A DNA stretch of 64,000 nucleotides from Comamonadaceae bacterium 2FH (GTDB lineage Bacteria; Pseudomonadota; Gammaproteobacteria; Burkholderiales; Burkholderiaceae_C). Shown in pieces: positions 32,601 through 41,346 of this stretch. The notes below the pieces were generated by a model that was not told where the DNA came from, ran no database searches, and worked only from the letters and a program-made list of their open reading frames with translations. The stretch's first letter is position 1. Every line of letters begins with the position of its first letter. Where the stretch lies: assembly GCA_005503335.1 (NCBI GenBank), contig SCMQ01000008.1:62001-126000 (forward strand), in the 5' to 3' direction. Made by a program: the position numbers and the translations under genes.

Positions 32601-33578
32601 ATGCCGTTGTTGGATCCCGAAGTCGAGAAACTGCTCGAGCTGGCCCGCCAGGCGGGCCGCCCGCCCTACGAGGCGCTGACACCAGAGCAAGCGCGCGCGG
32701 CCTACGCGGCCAGTTGGGACCTGCTGCAGCCGCCGCCACAGGCCGTGGCCGCAGTGCGCGACGTCAGCGTGCCCGGCCAGGGGGGCGATCTGCGCCTGCG
32801 GATTTACCGCGGCCTGGGCACGCAGGACGACCAGCTCCTGCCTTGCATGGTCTTCCTGCACGGCGGCGGCTGGGTGATCGGCAACCTCGAGAGCCACGAC
32901 CGGCTGTGTCGTCGCCTGGCCAACGTGGCCCGCATCTGCGTGGTCGCCGTGGACTACCGGCTGGCGCCCGAGCATCGCTTTCCCGCCGCGCTCGAAGATG
33001 CCGCGACGGCCCTGCAATGGGTGACTGAGCATCAAGCGGCACTGTCCATTGCGCCGGGCCGCATCGGCATCGGCGGGGACAGCGCCGGCGGCAACCTGGC
33101 GGCGGTGCTGGCCCTGATGGGCCGCGACGGCAGCGCGCCGCCCGCGATGTACCAGGCGTTGATCTACCCGGTGCTGGACCTGACGGCCGACAGCGCCTCG
33201 TATCGGAAAGTGACTGCGGGCGTGCCGCTGACGGCGGCCACCATGCATTACTTCATCGACCACTACACGCCGCTGTCGAGTCAGCGTCTCGACTGGCGGG
33301 TCTCGCCGCTGAGGGCGCAGAGCCTGGCCGGCACGCCGCCCGCTCTGGTGGTGACCGTCGCCAACGACCCGCTGTGCGATGAGGGGCGTGCCTATGCCCA
33401 GAGGCTGGAAGAAGAGGGCGTGCGCGTCACCTCGCTGCACATGAGCGACCAGCTGCACGGCATGTTGCTGCTGGGCAAGCTCGTGCGCGCCAGCAACATC
33501 GTGATCGACTTCGTCGCCACCGCCATGGGCGAGGCACTGCATCACGGCACGCCGGTTCGCAGCCATTCACAAAGTTGA
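32601..33578 (+). CDS. Alpha/beta hydrolase, hormone-sensitive-lipase family
   Basis: 325 residues. HGGGW (oxyanion hole), GDSAGGN (nucleophile Ser), Asp in VANDPLCDEG and His in DQLHGMLL give a full catalytic set of the HSL/acetyl-esterase group. It would hydrolyse short or branched esters in the cytoplasm. It comes directly before a Baeyer-Villiger monooxygenase, and ester hydrolysis is the expected step after oxygen insertion. A GATGGAGACGCCGCC ribosome-binding region precedes the ATG. Confidence 0.9.
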   Translation: MPLLDPEVEKLLELARQAGRPPYEALTPEQARAAYAASWDLLQPPPQAVAAVRDVSVPGQGGDLRLRIYRGLGTQDDQLLPCMVFLHGGGWVIGNLESHDRLCRRLANVARICVVAVDYRLAPEHRFPAALEDAATALQWVTEHQAALSIAPGRIGIGGDSAGGNLAAVLALMGRDGSAPPAMYQALIYPVLDLTADSASYRKVTAGVPLTAATMHYFIDHYTPLSSQRLDWRVSPLRAQSLAGTPPALVVTVANDPLCDEGRAYAQRLEEEGVRVTSLHMSDQLHGMLLLGKLVRASNIVIDFVATAMGEALHHGTPVRSHSQS

Positions 33579-33581
33579 GCG

Positions 33582-33607
33582 GTTTCGATCAAAACATGTG
33601 TCTTTTC
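33582..33607 (+). promoter_or_regulatory. Promoter motif shared with the LLM monooxygenase
   Basis: The near-palindrome GTTTCGATCAAAAC is followed by ATGTGTCTTTTC. From 33588, ATCAAAACATGTG-N-CTTTT is identical in 18 of 19 positions to 46388-46406. TTTC units at 33583 and 33604 are 21 bp apart, as in operators A-D. Confidence 0.5.
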
Positions 33608-33710
33608 GCGCCCTGTCCTCGTCGCTAGAGTTCGAGACTTTCTCGCACGACGAACGCCTCTTGTCTTGAATATTCCCGGCGCACGTCGGACCACCCAGAA
33701 GGAGACATCG

Positions 33711-35390
33711 ATGAACCGCGCAGACCCCTCCAGTTCAACCTATACCACCTTCGATGCCGTGGTCGTCGGGGCCGGCTTTGCGGGGCTCTACATGCTTTAT
33801 CGCCTGCGTCAGCTCGGCCTGAGGGTTCGGGCTTACGAGGCCGGCGACGGCGTGGGAGGAACCTGGTACTGGAACCGATACCCCGGCGCACGCTGCGATG
33901 TGGAGAGCATGCAGTATTCCTATTCCTTTTCGGAGGATCTCCAGCGTGAGTGGCACTGGACCGAGCGTTACCCGCAACAAGAGGAGATCCTTCGCTACAT
34001 CAACCATGTGGCCGACCGCTTCGACCTGCGTCGCGACATCCAGCTCGAAACCCGGGTCATCAAGGCGGTCCATGACGAGAAAAACAGCCAGTGGACCGTG
34101 TTGACCGATCGCGGCGACAAGGTCGTCACGCGCTTTCTCATTTCCGCGGCGGGCTGCCTCTCAGCCGGCAGGGTGCCCGACATTACCGGTCTCGACAGCT
34201 TCAAGGGAAAGTGGTTCCACACCGGCAACTGGCCGCACGAGAAGGTGGACTTCACCGGGCGGAGGGTCGGCGTGATCGGCACCGGATCTTCGGGCATTCA
34301 GGCCATTCCGGTCATCGCGCGCGAGGCCGCCCAGGTGGTGGTGTTCCAGCGCACGCCCAATTTCAGCATCCCGGCCTGGAATCGGCCCTTGACCGAGGAA
34401 GAGCAACTGGCGTGGAAGGCCAAGTACCCGGAACACCGTGAAAAGGCGCGGCGCACGCGCTCCGGCATCCTCTACGAGTACAGCCAACGGGCCACCAACG
34501 ACGTCAACGAAGAAGAGCGGCAACAGGAATACGAGCGCCGCTGGAAACGCGGCGGTGCGAACTTCACGCATGCCTTCAATGACATCTTCATCAACCGGGA
34601 GTCGAACGACAAGGCGGCCGAGTTCGTGCGCAACAAAATCCGCTGCACGGTCAAGGACCCGAAGGTCGCTGAACTTCTGTCGCCCAACGACCATGCCATC
34701 GGGACCAAGCGGATCTGCGTCGATACCGATTACTACGAAACCTTCAATCTGGAGCACGTCAGCCTGGTCGATCTGCGGGCGACGCCCATCCAGGAAATCG
34801 TGCCGGCCGGCATCCGTACGGATGCCGCCACCTACGAACTGGACGCCATCGTTTTCGCCACCGGTTACGACGCGGTCACCGGCTCGCTGGACCGCATCGA
34901 GATTCGCGGCAGGGGCGGCAAGGCCCTGAAGGACAAGTGGTCCGAGGGGCCGCGCACCTACCTGGGCCTGATGACCGCGGGCTTCCCCAACCTTTTCTTC
35001 ATCACAGGCCCTGGAAGCCCCTCCGTCCTGACCAATGTGGTGGTTGCGATCGAGCAGCATGTGGACTGGATTTCGAGGTGCCTGCAGCACATGCAGGCCG
35101 AAGACCTCGATGTCGCCGAACCGATGGCCGCTGCCGAAAACGAATGGGTGGCGCATGTCAACGAGGTGGCCGACAAGACACTCTTTCCCAGCACCAAGTC
35201 CTGGTACATGGGCGCCAACGTGCCGGGCAAGCCCCGTGTCTTCCTGCCCTACGTCGGTGGGTTCGGAAACTACACCAGCATTTGCGAGGAGGTCGTCGCC
35301 GAGGGTTACCGGGGGGTGCGGTTCGGATCGGCGAATGCCGCGAAGGACCGAGCCGCCGTTGACGAGGCATTCTCCATGCCCCATCGCTAA
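33711..35390 (+). CDS. Type I Baeyer-Villiger monooxygenase (PAMO-like), copy 1
   Basis: 559 residues. The FAD site GAGFAGLYMLYRL, the GVGGTWYWNRYPGARCDVES segment, the family fingerprint FKGKWFHTGNWPH (FxGxxxHTxxWP) and the NADPH site GTGSSG are all intact. The sequence follows the phenylacetone/steroid monooxygenase group closely, including the C-terminal NVPGKPRVFLPYVGGF. It inserts oxygen next to a ketone to make an ester or lactone. The ATG at 33711 has AGAAGGAGACATCG before it. Its partners are the esterase upstream and the SDR downstream. Confidence 0.94.
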   Translation: MNRADPSSSTYTTFDAVVVGAGFAGLYMLYRLRQLGLRVRAYEAGDGVGGTWYWNRYPGARCDVESMQYSYSFSEDLQREWHWTERYPQQEEILRYINHVADRFDLRRDIQLETRVIKAVHDEKNSQWTVLTDRGDKVVTRFLISAAGCLSAGRVPDITGLDSFKGKWFHTGNWPHEKVDFTGRRVGVIGTGSSGIQAIPVIAREAAQVVVFQRTPNFSIPAWNRPLTEEEQLAWKAKYPEHREKARRTRSGILYEYSQRATNDVNEEERQQEYERRWKRGGANFTHAFNDIFINRESNDKAAEFVRNKIRCTVKDPKVAELLSPNDHAIGTKRICVDTDYYETFNLEHVSLVDLRATPIQEIVPAGIRTDAATYELDAIVFATGYDAVTGSLDRIEIRGRGGKALKDKWSEGPRTYLGLMTAGFPNLFFITGPGSPSVLTNVVVAIEQHVDWISRCLQHMQAEDLDVAEPMAAAENEWVAHVNEVADKTLFPSTKSWYMGANVPGKPRVFLPYVGGFGNYTSICEEVVAEGYRGVRFGSANAAKDRAAVDEAFSMPHR

Positions 35391-35417
35391 AGCGCCAGCC
35401 CGTTCGAGGACATCGCC

Positions 35418-36149
35418 ATGAACAGATTTACCGACAGGGTGTTCCTGATTTCCGGCGGCGCCCGCGGCCTGGGCGCGGCGCAGGCGCGTCGACTCGTCGC
35501 CGAGGGCGGCAAGGTGCTGATCGGCGATGTGCTGGTCGAGGACGGCGAGAAACTGGCGGCCGAACTGGGCCAGGCCTGCCGCTTTCAGCACCTGGACGTG
35601 ACCAGCGAGGCGCAGTGGCGCGAGGCGGTGGCCGTGGCCGAGGGCATGGGGCCCTTGCACGGCCTGGTCAACAACGCCGGTGTCTATGCCCCGGTGCCGC
35701 TGCTGGACACCGACACCGCGCAGTTCGAGCGTCACACCCGGATCAACCAGCTCGGCACCTTCCTCGGCATGCGGGCCGTCGTGCCCGCCTTCGAGCGCAC
35801 CGGCGGCGGCGCCATTGTCAACATCTCGTCCACGGTGGCCCTGCGCAGCGCGCCCAACGCCATTGCCTACACGGCCACCAAATGGGCGGTGCGCGGCATG
35901 ACCAAGGCCGCGGCGCTGGAGCTGGCCGACAAGAACATCCGCGTGAACTCCGTGCACCCCGGCCCCATCGACACCGAGATGCTGAGCGTGCGAAGCCGCG
36001 AGGACAACCTGCGGCGGATCCAGCAGGTGCCCATGAAGCGCCTGGGCACGGCGGACGAGATCGCCGGCCTGGCGCTGTTTCTGCTGTCCGACGAAAGCCG
36101 CTACATGACGGGCGCCGAAGTCGCTATGGATGGCGGCTGCGCGCTTTGA
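35418..36149 (+). CDS. Short-chain dehydrogenase/reductase, copy 1
   Basis: 243 residues. The cofactor site GGARGLGAAQAR, NNAG, and the catalytic Ser (NISSTVA) and Tyr-Lys (YTATK) are present. The pattern is that of hydroxysteroid or cyclic alcohol dehydrogenases. It begins 27 bases after the BVMO stop and probably oxidises the alcohol that becomes the BVMO substrate. Confidence 0.92.
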   Translation: MNRFTDRVFLISGGARGLGAAQARRLVAEGGKVLIGDVLVEDGEKLAAELGQACRFQHLDVTSEAQWREAVAVAEGMGPLHGLVNNAGVYAPVPLLDTDTAQFERHTRINQLGTFLGMRAVVPAFERTGGGAIVNISSTVALRSAPNAIAYTATKWAVRGMTKAAALELADKNIRVNSVHPGPIDTEMLSVRSREDNLRRIQQVPMKRLGTADEIAGLALFLLSDESRYMTGAEVAMDGGCAL

Positions 36150-36207
36150 CGCGGCACGGACCGGTCGCATCGGTAGAAACCCAGGTCTGATCGACTTCGC
36201 CTCATGC

Positions 36208-36248
36208 TAGTATTTCGAGAATAGAAAGTTAATTTCGAAATGTCGAAC
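36208..36248 (+). promoter_or_regulatory. Two-unit operator D
   Basis: After a -10-like TAGTAT (36208-36213), TTTCGAGAATAGAAAG (from 36213) and TTTCGAAATGTCGAAC (from 36233) stand 20 bp apart. It is 90 to 130 bases before the ABC binding-protein gene and belongs to the same set as operators A-C. Confidence 0.5.
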
Positions 36249-36338
36249 AAAGGTCGCAACACCCGATGCGGCCCGGAGCAGGAAGAGCCCTTAGGAAAGA
36301 CCCGCCGCCGAGTCCGGCGTGCATCACCAGGAGACGAC

Positions 36339-37610
36339 ATGAAAGCATCGATATCCCCCACGGCAGCTCGCGCCCCCCAGCAGGGCGCGCCGCGCCGCCG
36401 CCTGTGCGCCAGTCTCGCCCAGCTCACGGCCGGCGCCATGCTCGGCGGCTTCGCGCTGGCCGCCAGCGCGTTCGAGAGCCCCGCCGACGGTGTCTACAAG
36501 GACCGCATCGACTGGGGCCTGATGATGGACATGAGCGGCACCGCCTCTGCCTCGCAGATCCCCTGGGTCAACGGCGTCAAGGCCTACATCAACAAGGTCA
36601 ACGAAGCCGGCGGCATCAATGGCCGCAAGATCAACCTGCTGGTCGAGGACGATCGCTATGACGCGTCGATCTCGCGCACGAACTACGAGAAGCTGAACAA
36701 CCAGACGCCCGCCCTGGGCGTGTCGGGCCTGGGCAACTCCAGCGCGCAGGCGGCGCTGATGACCGGCATCCGCCGCGGCAAGCTGCCGATCGTGGGCGCC
36801 TATGCCATCACCAAGGCCGGCCTCGAGCCCGCCACGCCCACCTACTACGCCGGCTTCTGCGGCAACAAGGAGATGGCGCAGGTCGGCGTGAACGCCTTCA
36901 CCGACAAGATGAACCTGAAGGCGCCCAAGGTCGTCACCGCGCACATGGACGTGGCCGGCGGCAAGGACTTTGCCGACTACGTCGCGGCCGAGGTGGCCAA
37001 GCGGGGCGGCACGCACAAGGCGCTGCCGATCAAGGTCGGCGCCGCCGACGTGACGGCGCAGGTGCTGGAGATCAACGCCATGAAGCCCGACTTCATCGCG
37101 GTGTACGGCGTGCCCAGCCCCACCATCCTGCTGATGAAGACCATGCACCAGTATGCGCTGAAGATCCCGACCTTCTCGATCACGCACCTGGGCACGCCGG
37201 AGATCTACGGCTCCATCGGCGCCGAGGCCGGCGCGAGCTACAGCTTCGTCAGCTGCTTCTCGCCCGCCGACGTGGCCGACTCGGCCGGTGTGCGCGAAAT
37301 GTCCGCCGCTGCCGACAAGGGCGGCTTCGGCGCGATGAAGAACAACGTCAACTTCGTGGGCGGCTGGGTCGTCGGCCAGCTCATTGTCGAGGTGGTGAGC
37401 AAGGCCGGCAAGGAGCCGACGCGCGACAAGCTGATGGACGTGCTGTCCAAGACCGTCGAAATCGACACCAAGGGCGTCACGGGTCCGATCCGCTACACGC
37501 CCGAGGACCATCGCGGCCCCGTCGTGATGCGCCCCTACAACTACGACTACAAGACCGGCAAGTTCGTGGCCCAGGGCAACTTCGCCGACTACGCCAAGTA
37601 CGTCAAGTGA
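36339..37610 (+). CDS. Branched-chain-type ABC transporter binding protein, second system
   Basis: 423 residues. A long basic N-terminus (PRRRLCASLAQLTAGAMLGGFALAASAFE) is a signal peptide. The mature part is a type I periplasmic-binding fold (DWGLMMDMSGTASASQIPWVNGVKAYINKVNEAGGINGRKINLLVEDD). In length and pattern it is closer to binding proteins for aromatic or urea-type ligands than to classical LivK. GGAGACGAC precedes the ATG. It leads a five-gene ABC operon preceded by operator D. Confidence 0.92.
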   Translation: MKASISPTAARAPQQGAPRRRLCASLAQLTAGAMLGGFALAASAFESPADGVYKDRIDWGLMMDMSGTASASQIPWVNGVKAYINKVNEAGGINGRKINLLVEDDRYDASISRTNYEKLNNQTPALGVSGLGNSSAQAALMTGIRRGKLPIVGAYAITKAGLEPATPTYYAGFCGNKEMAQVGVNAFTDKMNLKAPKVVTAHMDVAGGKDFADYVAAEVAKRGGTHKALPIKVGAADVTAQVLEINAMKPDFIAVYGVPSPTILLMKTMHQYALKIPTFSITHLGTPEIYGSIGAEAGASYSFVSCFSPADVADSAGVREMSAAADKGGFGAMKNNVNFVGGWVVGQLIVEVVSKAGKEPTRDKLMDVLSKTVEIDTKGVTGPIRYTPEDHRGPVVMRPYNYDYKTGKFVAQGNFADYAKYVK

Positions 37611-37759
37611 CCGCGGCGGCGCATCTCCTGCGTCTAACCGCCGAGATCCCGCCGCTGAGACCCGTTCCCGGGCAGGCCCGTCGCCTGTCCGCGCCGGTCT
37701 CCAGGTCACCCTTTCTTCTCGAAGCCGGCAGCGACCGGGGCGAATCCCAGAGGTTCCAC

Positions 37760-38626
37760 ATGCTCGCACAAGTCTTATTCAGTGGCCTGGCCCTCGGCAG
37801 CATCTATGGCCTGGTGGCCCTGGGCTTTGCCCTGGTGTTCAAGGCCACCGAGGTCTTCAACTTCGCCCAGGGCATGTTCGTGGTCTGCGGCGCCTACCTC
37901 GCCGTCACCGCCATTTCCATTCTGCACCTGCCTTTCGGCCTGACCGTGCTGTTCATCATCGGCGGCGCCGCCCTGCTCGGCGTGGTCGTGCACGCGCTGC
38001 TGATCCAGCCGCTGTCGGGCCGGCCCATGCTGTCCGTGATCATGGTCACTCTGGCGCTGTCGATCATCCTGCGCGCGCTGATCGAAATGATCTTCGGCGC
38101 GCAAGGCCGAACGCTCGAGACACCCCTGCCCAGCGGCGGATTTCTCTTTGCCGGCATCCGGGTCTCGCAACTGCACCTGACGGCCGCCATCACCAGCTGG
38201 CTGTGCATGGCCGGCTTCGGGGCCTTCTTCCGCTACACCTCGATCGGCCTGCTGATGCGCGCCACGGCCAACAGCCACGAGGCGGCCATGGTCTCGGGCG
38301 TCAACGTCAACCGCGTCAACCGCATGGCCTGGGCGATCGGCACGGCGCTTGCGGCCGTCGGCGGCCTGTTCCTCGGCCAGTTGCAGATCGCCTCGGTCGA
38401 ACTCGAATCCATCGGCCTGCTCGCGGTGCCGGCGGTGGTGCTGGGCGGCCTGCAAAGCATCCCGGGCGCCATCATCGGCGGCCTGCTGGTGGGCGTGATC
38501 GAGCAACTGGCGGCCGCCTACATCTCGCCCAAGGCGGCCGACATTCTCATCTTCGCGCCCCTGCTGCTGGTGCTGATGGTGCGGCCCTGGGGCCTGTTCG
38601 GCCAGCGCGAACTGGGGCGCGTGTGA
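37760..38626 (+). CDS. ABC transporter permease LivH-like, second system
   Basis: 288 residues, about eight membrane helices. GLALGSIYGLVALGFALVFKATEVFNFAQGMFVVCGAYLAV is the LivH signature, and RATANSHEAAMVSGVNVNRVNRMAWAIG is the ATPase-contact loop. The start at 37760 is the family-typical ML-Q-x-x-x-SGLALGSIYGL. The 149-base gap before it carries no recognisable gene or terminator. Confidence 0.93.
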   Translation: MLAQVLFSGLALGSIYGLVALGFALVFKATEVFNFAQGMFVVCGAYLAVTAISILHLPFGLTVLFIIGGAALLGVVVHALLIQPLSGRPMLSVIMVTLALSIILRALIEMIFGAQGRTLETPLPSGGFLFAGIRVSQLHLTAAITSWLCMAGFGAFFRYTSIGLLMRATANSHEAAMVSGVNVNRVNRMAWAIGTALAAVGGLFLGQLQIASVELESIGLLAVPAVVLGGLQSIPGAIIGGLLVGVIEQLAAAYISPKAADILIFAPLLLVLMVRPWGLFGQRELGRV

Positions 38627-38649
38627 GCGCCGCTCCCCGAAAGCCGTCT

Positions 38650-39744
38650 ATGTCCACCCTCGAACTCGCCGCTCCCGTCGCTGCCCCCGTGCGCCCACCC
38701 GCCTGGCGCTGGATCCGGCTGGCCCTGGCCGTCGCCGTGCTGTGCTACCTGCCGGTGGTGCTCACCGACCGTGCCGTCTTCGGCGTGCGGCTGTCGAACA
38801 TGCAGTTGCTCAACATCGGCCTGAGCCAGGTCAACCTGATGCTGATCGCCATGCTCGGATCGGTCTCGCTGACCTACCTGACCGGCTGCGCCGGCCTGAT
38901 CTCCATCGGCCATGCCGCTTTCTACGCGGTGGGCGCCATGGCCGGCGCCATCGTCGGCACGCAGTGGGGACTGCCGTTTCCGGTGGCCCTGCTCGCCGCC
39001 GCGGGGCTGGGCGCCGTGGTCGGCGTGCTGGCCGGCCTGCCGTCGCTGCGCGTGCGTGGCCTGTATTTCCTGCTGTCGACGCTGGCCATGCACCACATCG
39101 CCAAGTTCGTCCTGTCCGAGTACCAGTACAAGTTCTTCGATGTGGTCGGCATCCCGTTCCAGGAAGCCAAGCTCGGCTCGTTCGTGCTCGACACGCCAAT
39201 GCGCTGGTACTTCTTCCTGCTGCCGGTCGTGATCCTGGTCTTCCTGGGCCTGCGCAACAGCATGCGCTCGCGCGAGGGCCGGGCGCTGCTGGCCATGCGC
39301 GACCACGAGCTGGCCGCCACGTCCGCCGGCATCGACGTGCGGGTGCTCAGGCTCAAGGTGTTCGGCCTGAGCTCGTCGATCGCGGCGGTGGCAGGCTGCC
39401 TGTATGCCTACTACATGACCAACGTGAACGCGGAATTCTTCAACCTCAACTTCGCGATCCAGTTCATCGCCATGATCATCATCGGCGGCATGGGCTCGTT
39501 GGCGGGTGCGGCCATCGGCGCGGCGCTGTGGCTGCTGCTGCCGGCCGTGATCACCGGCTTCGCGACCCAGGCCGGCGCCTCCGGCGCGGCCTGGGCCCAG
39601 TTCCTCAGCGCCAACAAGCCGCAGATGGTCAACCTGACCTTCGGCGTGCTGGTGGTGCTGCTGCTGATCTTCGCGCCGGGTGGCATCGCCGGCCTGGCTC
39701 GGCAGCTGCGCAACAAGTATCTTTCGGGACGGGGCGGCCAATGA
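38650..39744 (+). CDS. ABC transporter permease LivM-like, second system
   Basis: 364 residues with about ten membrane helices. LTGCAGLISIGHAAFYAVGAMAGAIVG and MIIIGGMGSLAGAAIGAALW are LivM signatures, with RDHELAATSAGIDVRVLRLKVFGLSS as contact loop. Unlike the first importer it is not fused to an ATPase. Its last four bases overlap the LivF start. Confidence 0.93.
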   Translation: MSTLELAAPVAAPVRPPAWRWIRLALAVAVLCYLPVVLTDRAVFGVRLSNMQLLNIGLSQVNLMLIAMLGSVSLTYLTGCAGLISIGHAAFYAVGAMAGAIVGTQWGLPFPVALLAAAGLGAVVGVLAGLPSLRVRGLYFLLSTLAMHHIAKFVLSEYQYKFFDVVGIPFQEAKLGSFVLDTPMRWYFFLLPVVILVFLGLRNSMRSREGRALLAMRDHELAATSAGIDVRVLRLKVFGLSSSIAAVAGCLYAYYMTNVNAEFFNLNFAIQFIAMIIIGGMGSLAGAAIGAALWLLLPAVITGFATQAGASGAAWAQFLSANKPQMVNLTFGVLVVLLLIFAPGGIAGLARQLRNKYLSGRGGQ

Positions 39745-40529
39745 ATACGGTGCTGGAAGTCAAGGACCTGTCGGTCGCTTATGCCCGCAAGGGCTTGGCC
39801 CTGGACGGCGTGTGCCTGGCGGTGCCCCAGGGCAGCATCGTGGCCCTGCTGGGCGCCAACGGCGCGGGCAAGACCACGCTGATCCGGGCCATCTCGGGCC
39901 TGCTGAGCCTGCATGGCGGCGAGGTGGTCGCGGGTGACGTGCTGATGCAGGGCCAGCCCGTGCTCGGCCTGCCTTCGCACCGTCTGGTGCGCATGGGCAT
40001 GGCCCAGGTGCCGGAAGGCCGGCTGGTCTTCAAGCAGCTCAGCGTCGAGGAAAACCTCGAGGTGGGCGCGGCCATCCTGCCGCGCTCGGCCGTGCGCGAG
40101 CGCATGGACGCGGTCTACCAGCTGTTCCCGCGCCTGCTGGAGCGGCGCAAGCAGGCCGCCGGCTGGCTTTCGGGCGGCGAGCAGCAGATGCTGGCGCTCG
40201 GGCGCGCCCTGGTGGCGCGGCCCCACCTGCTGCTGGTCGACGAGCTGTCGCTGGGGCTGGCACCGCTGATCGTCGAGGCCATCTACAAGCAATTGCGGGT
40301 GGTGGGCGAAACCCTGGGCACCTCCATGCTGATCGTCGAGCAGAACGCCAAGCTGGCGCTCGAGTTTGCCGCCACGGCCTATGTGCTGGAACGCGGCCGC
40401 ATCGTGCTGTCCGGCCCCGCCGCCGAGGTGGCGGCCAGCAAGGCCATCCACGAGTCCTACCTCGGCGCGCGGCGCGAAGGCGCCGGCAAGGGCCGGGCCG
40501 TCGCTGTCAACGAGGAGTCGAACGCATGA
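39741..40529 (+). CDS. ABC transporter ATPase LivF-like, second system
   Basis: 262 residues. Walker A GANGAGKT, the AQVPEGRLVFKQLSVEENLEVGA block of LivF, signature LSGGEQQM and Walker B LLLVDELSLGLAP are present. It overlaps the LivM and LivG genes by four bases at each end, so the operon is tightly coupled. The C-terminal 20 residues are extra. Confidence 0.94.
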   Translation: MNTVLEVKDLSVAYARKGLALDGVCLAVPQGSIVALLGANGAGKTTLIRAISGLLSLHGGEVVAGDVLMQGQPVLGLPSHRLVRMGMAQVPEGRLVFKQLSVEENLEVGAAILPRSAVRERMDAVYQLFPRLLERRKQAAGWLSGGEQQMLALGRALVARPHLLLVDELSLGLAPLIVEAIYKQLRVVGETLGTSMLIVEQNAKLALEFAATAYVLERGRIVLSGPAAEVAASKAIHESYLGARREGAGKGRAVAVNEESNA

Positions 40530-41317
40530 GCGCGCCCCTGCTGGAACTGGAATCGCTGCAGATGCGGTTCCAGGGCCTGACGGCCCTGGACAAGGTGTCG
40601 TTCACCATGGCGGCCGGTTCCGTCACCTCGGTGATCGGCCCCAACGGTGCGGGCAAGACCACGCTGTTCAACTGCGTGACCGGGATGTACCGGCCCACCG
40701 GTGGGCGCGTCAGCTTCGCGGGCGCCGACATCACCGGCATGCGCGCCCACCTGGTCTCGCGCCATGGCATCGCCCGCACCTTCCAGAACCTCGCCCTGTT
40801 CTCGGGCCTGACGGTGCTGGAGAACCTGCTGGTGGGCACCTACCTGCAGGGCCGCTCCGGCCTGCTGCAAGGCATGGTGCTCTCGGGTCGGGCGCGTGCG
40901 GAGCAGGCCTCGGCGGTGGCCGCCGCCCACCAGGTGCTCGAGTTCCTCGGCATGGTCCACCTGGCGGGCGCCATGCCCGGCGAGCTGCCCTACGGCCAGC
41001 AGAAGCAGGTCGAGTTCGGGCGCGCGCTGATGCAGAAGGCGCGCCTGGTGCTGCTCGACGAACCCATGGCCGGCATGAGCGGCGCGGAGAAGAGCGCCAT
41101 GACCACGCTGATCCAGCGCGTGCGGCAACAGTACGGCATGAGTTTCCTGATCGTGGAGCACGACATCCCGGTCATCATGGAAATCTCGGACAAGATCGTG
41201 GTGCTCGACTTCGGCCGCAAGATCGCCGAAGGGACGCCGTCCGAGATCCAGGTCGACCCGGTGGTCATCGCGGCCTACCTGGGCACGGCCGACGCCGCGG
41301 AGGCGGAGCCGGCCTGA
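40526..41317 (+). CDS. ABC transporter ATPase LivG-like, second system
   Basis: 263 residues. Walker A GPNGAGKT, RTFQNLALFSGLTVLENLLVG, a signature-like LPYGQQKQVEFGRAL and Walker B LVLLDEPMAGM are all typical of LivG. In contrast to the ATPase half of the fused protein at 19 kb, the signature is intact. It ends the transport genes; the ThDP enzyme follows after 29 bases. Confidence 0.94.
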   Translation: MSAPLLELESLQMRFQGLTALDKVSFTMAAGSVTSVIGPNGAGKTTLFNCVTGMYRPTGGRVSFAGADITGMRAHLVSRHGIARTFQNLALFSGLTVLENLLVGTYLQGRSGLLQGMVLSGRARAEQASAVAAAHQVLEFLGMVHLAGAMPGELPYGQQKQVEFGRALMQKARLVLLDEPMAGMSGAEKSAMTTLIQRVRQQYGMSFLIVEHDIPVIMEISDKIVVLDFGRKIAEGTPSEIQVDPVVIAAYLGTADAAEAEPA

Positions 41318-41346
41318 CACGGGCCGGCTGCCATCCTGGAGTCTTC

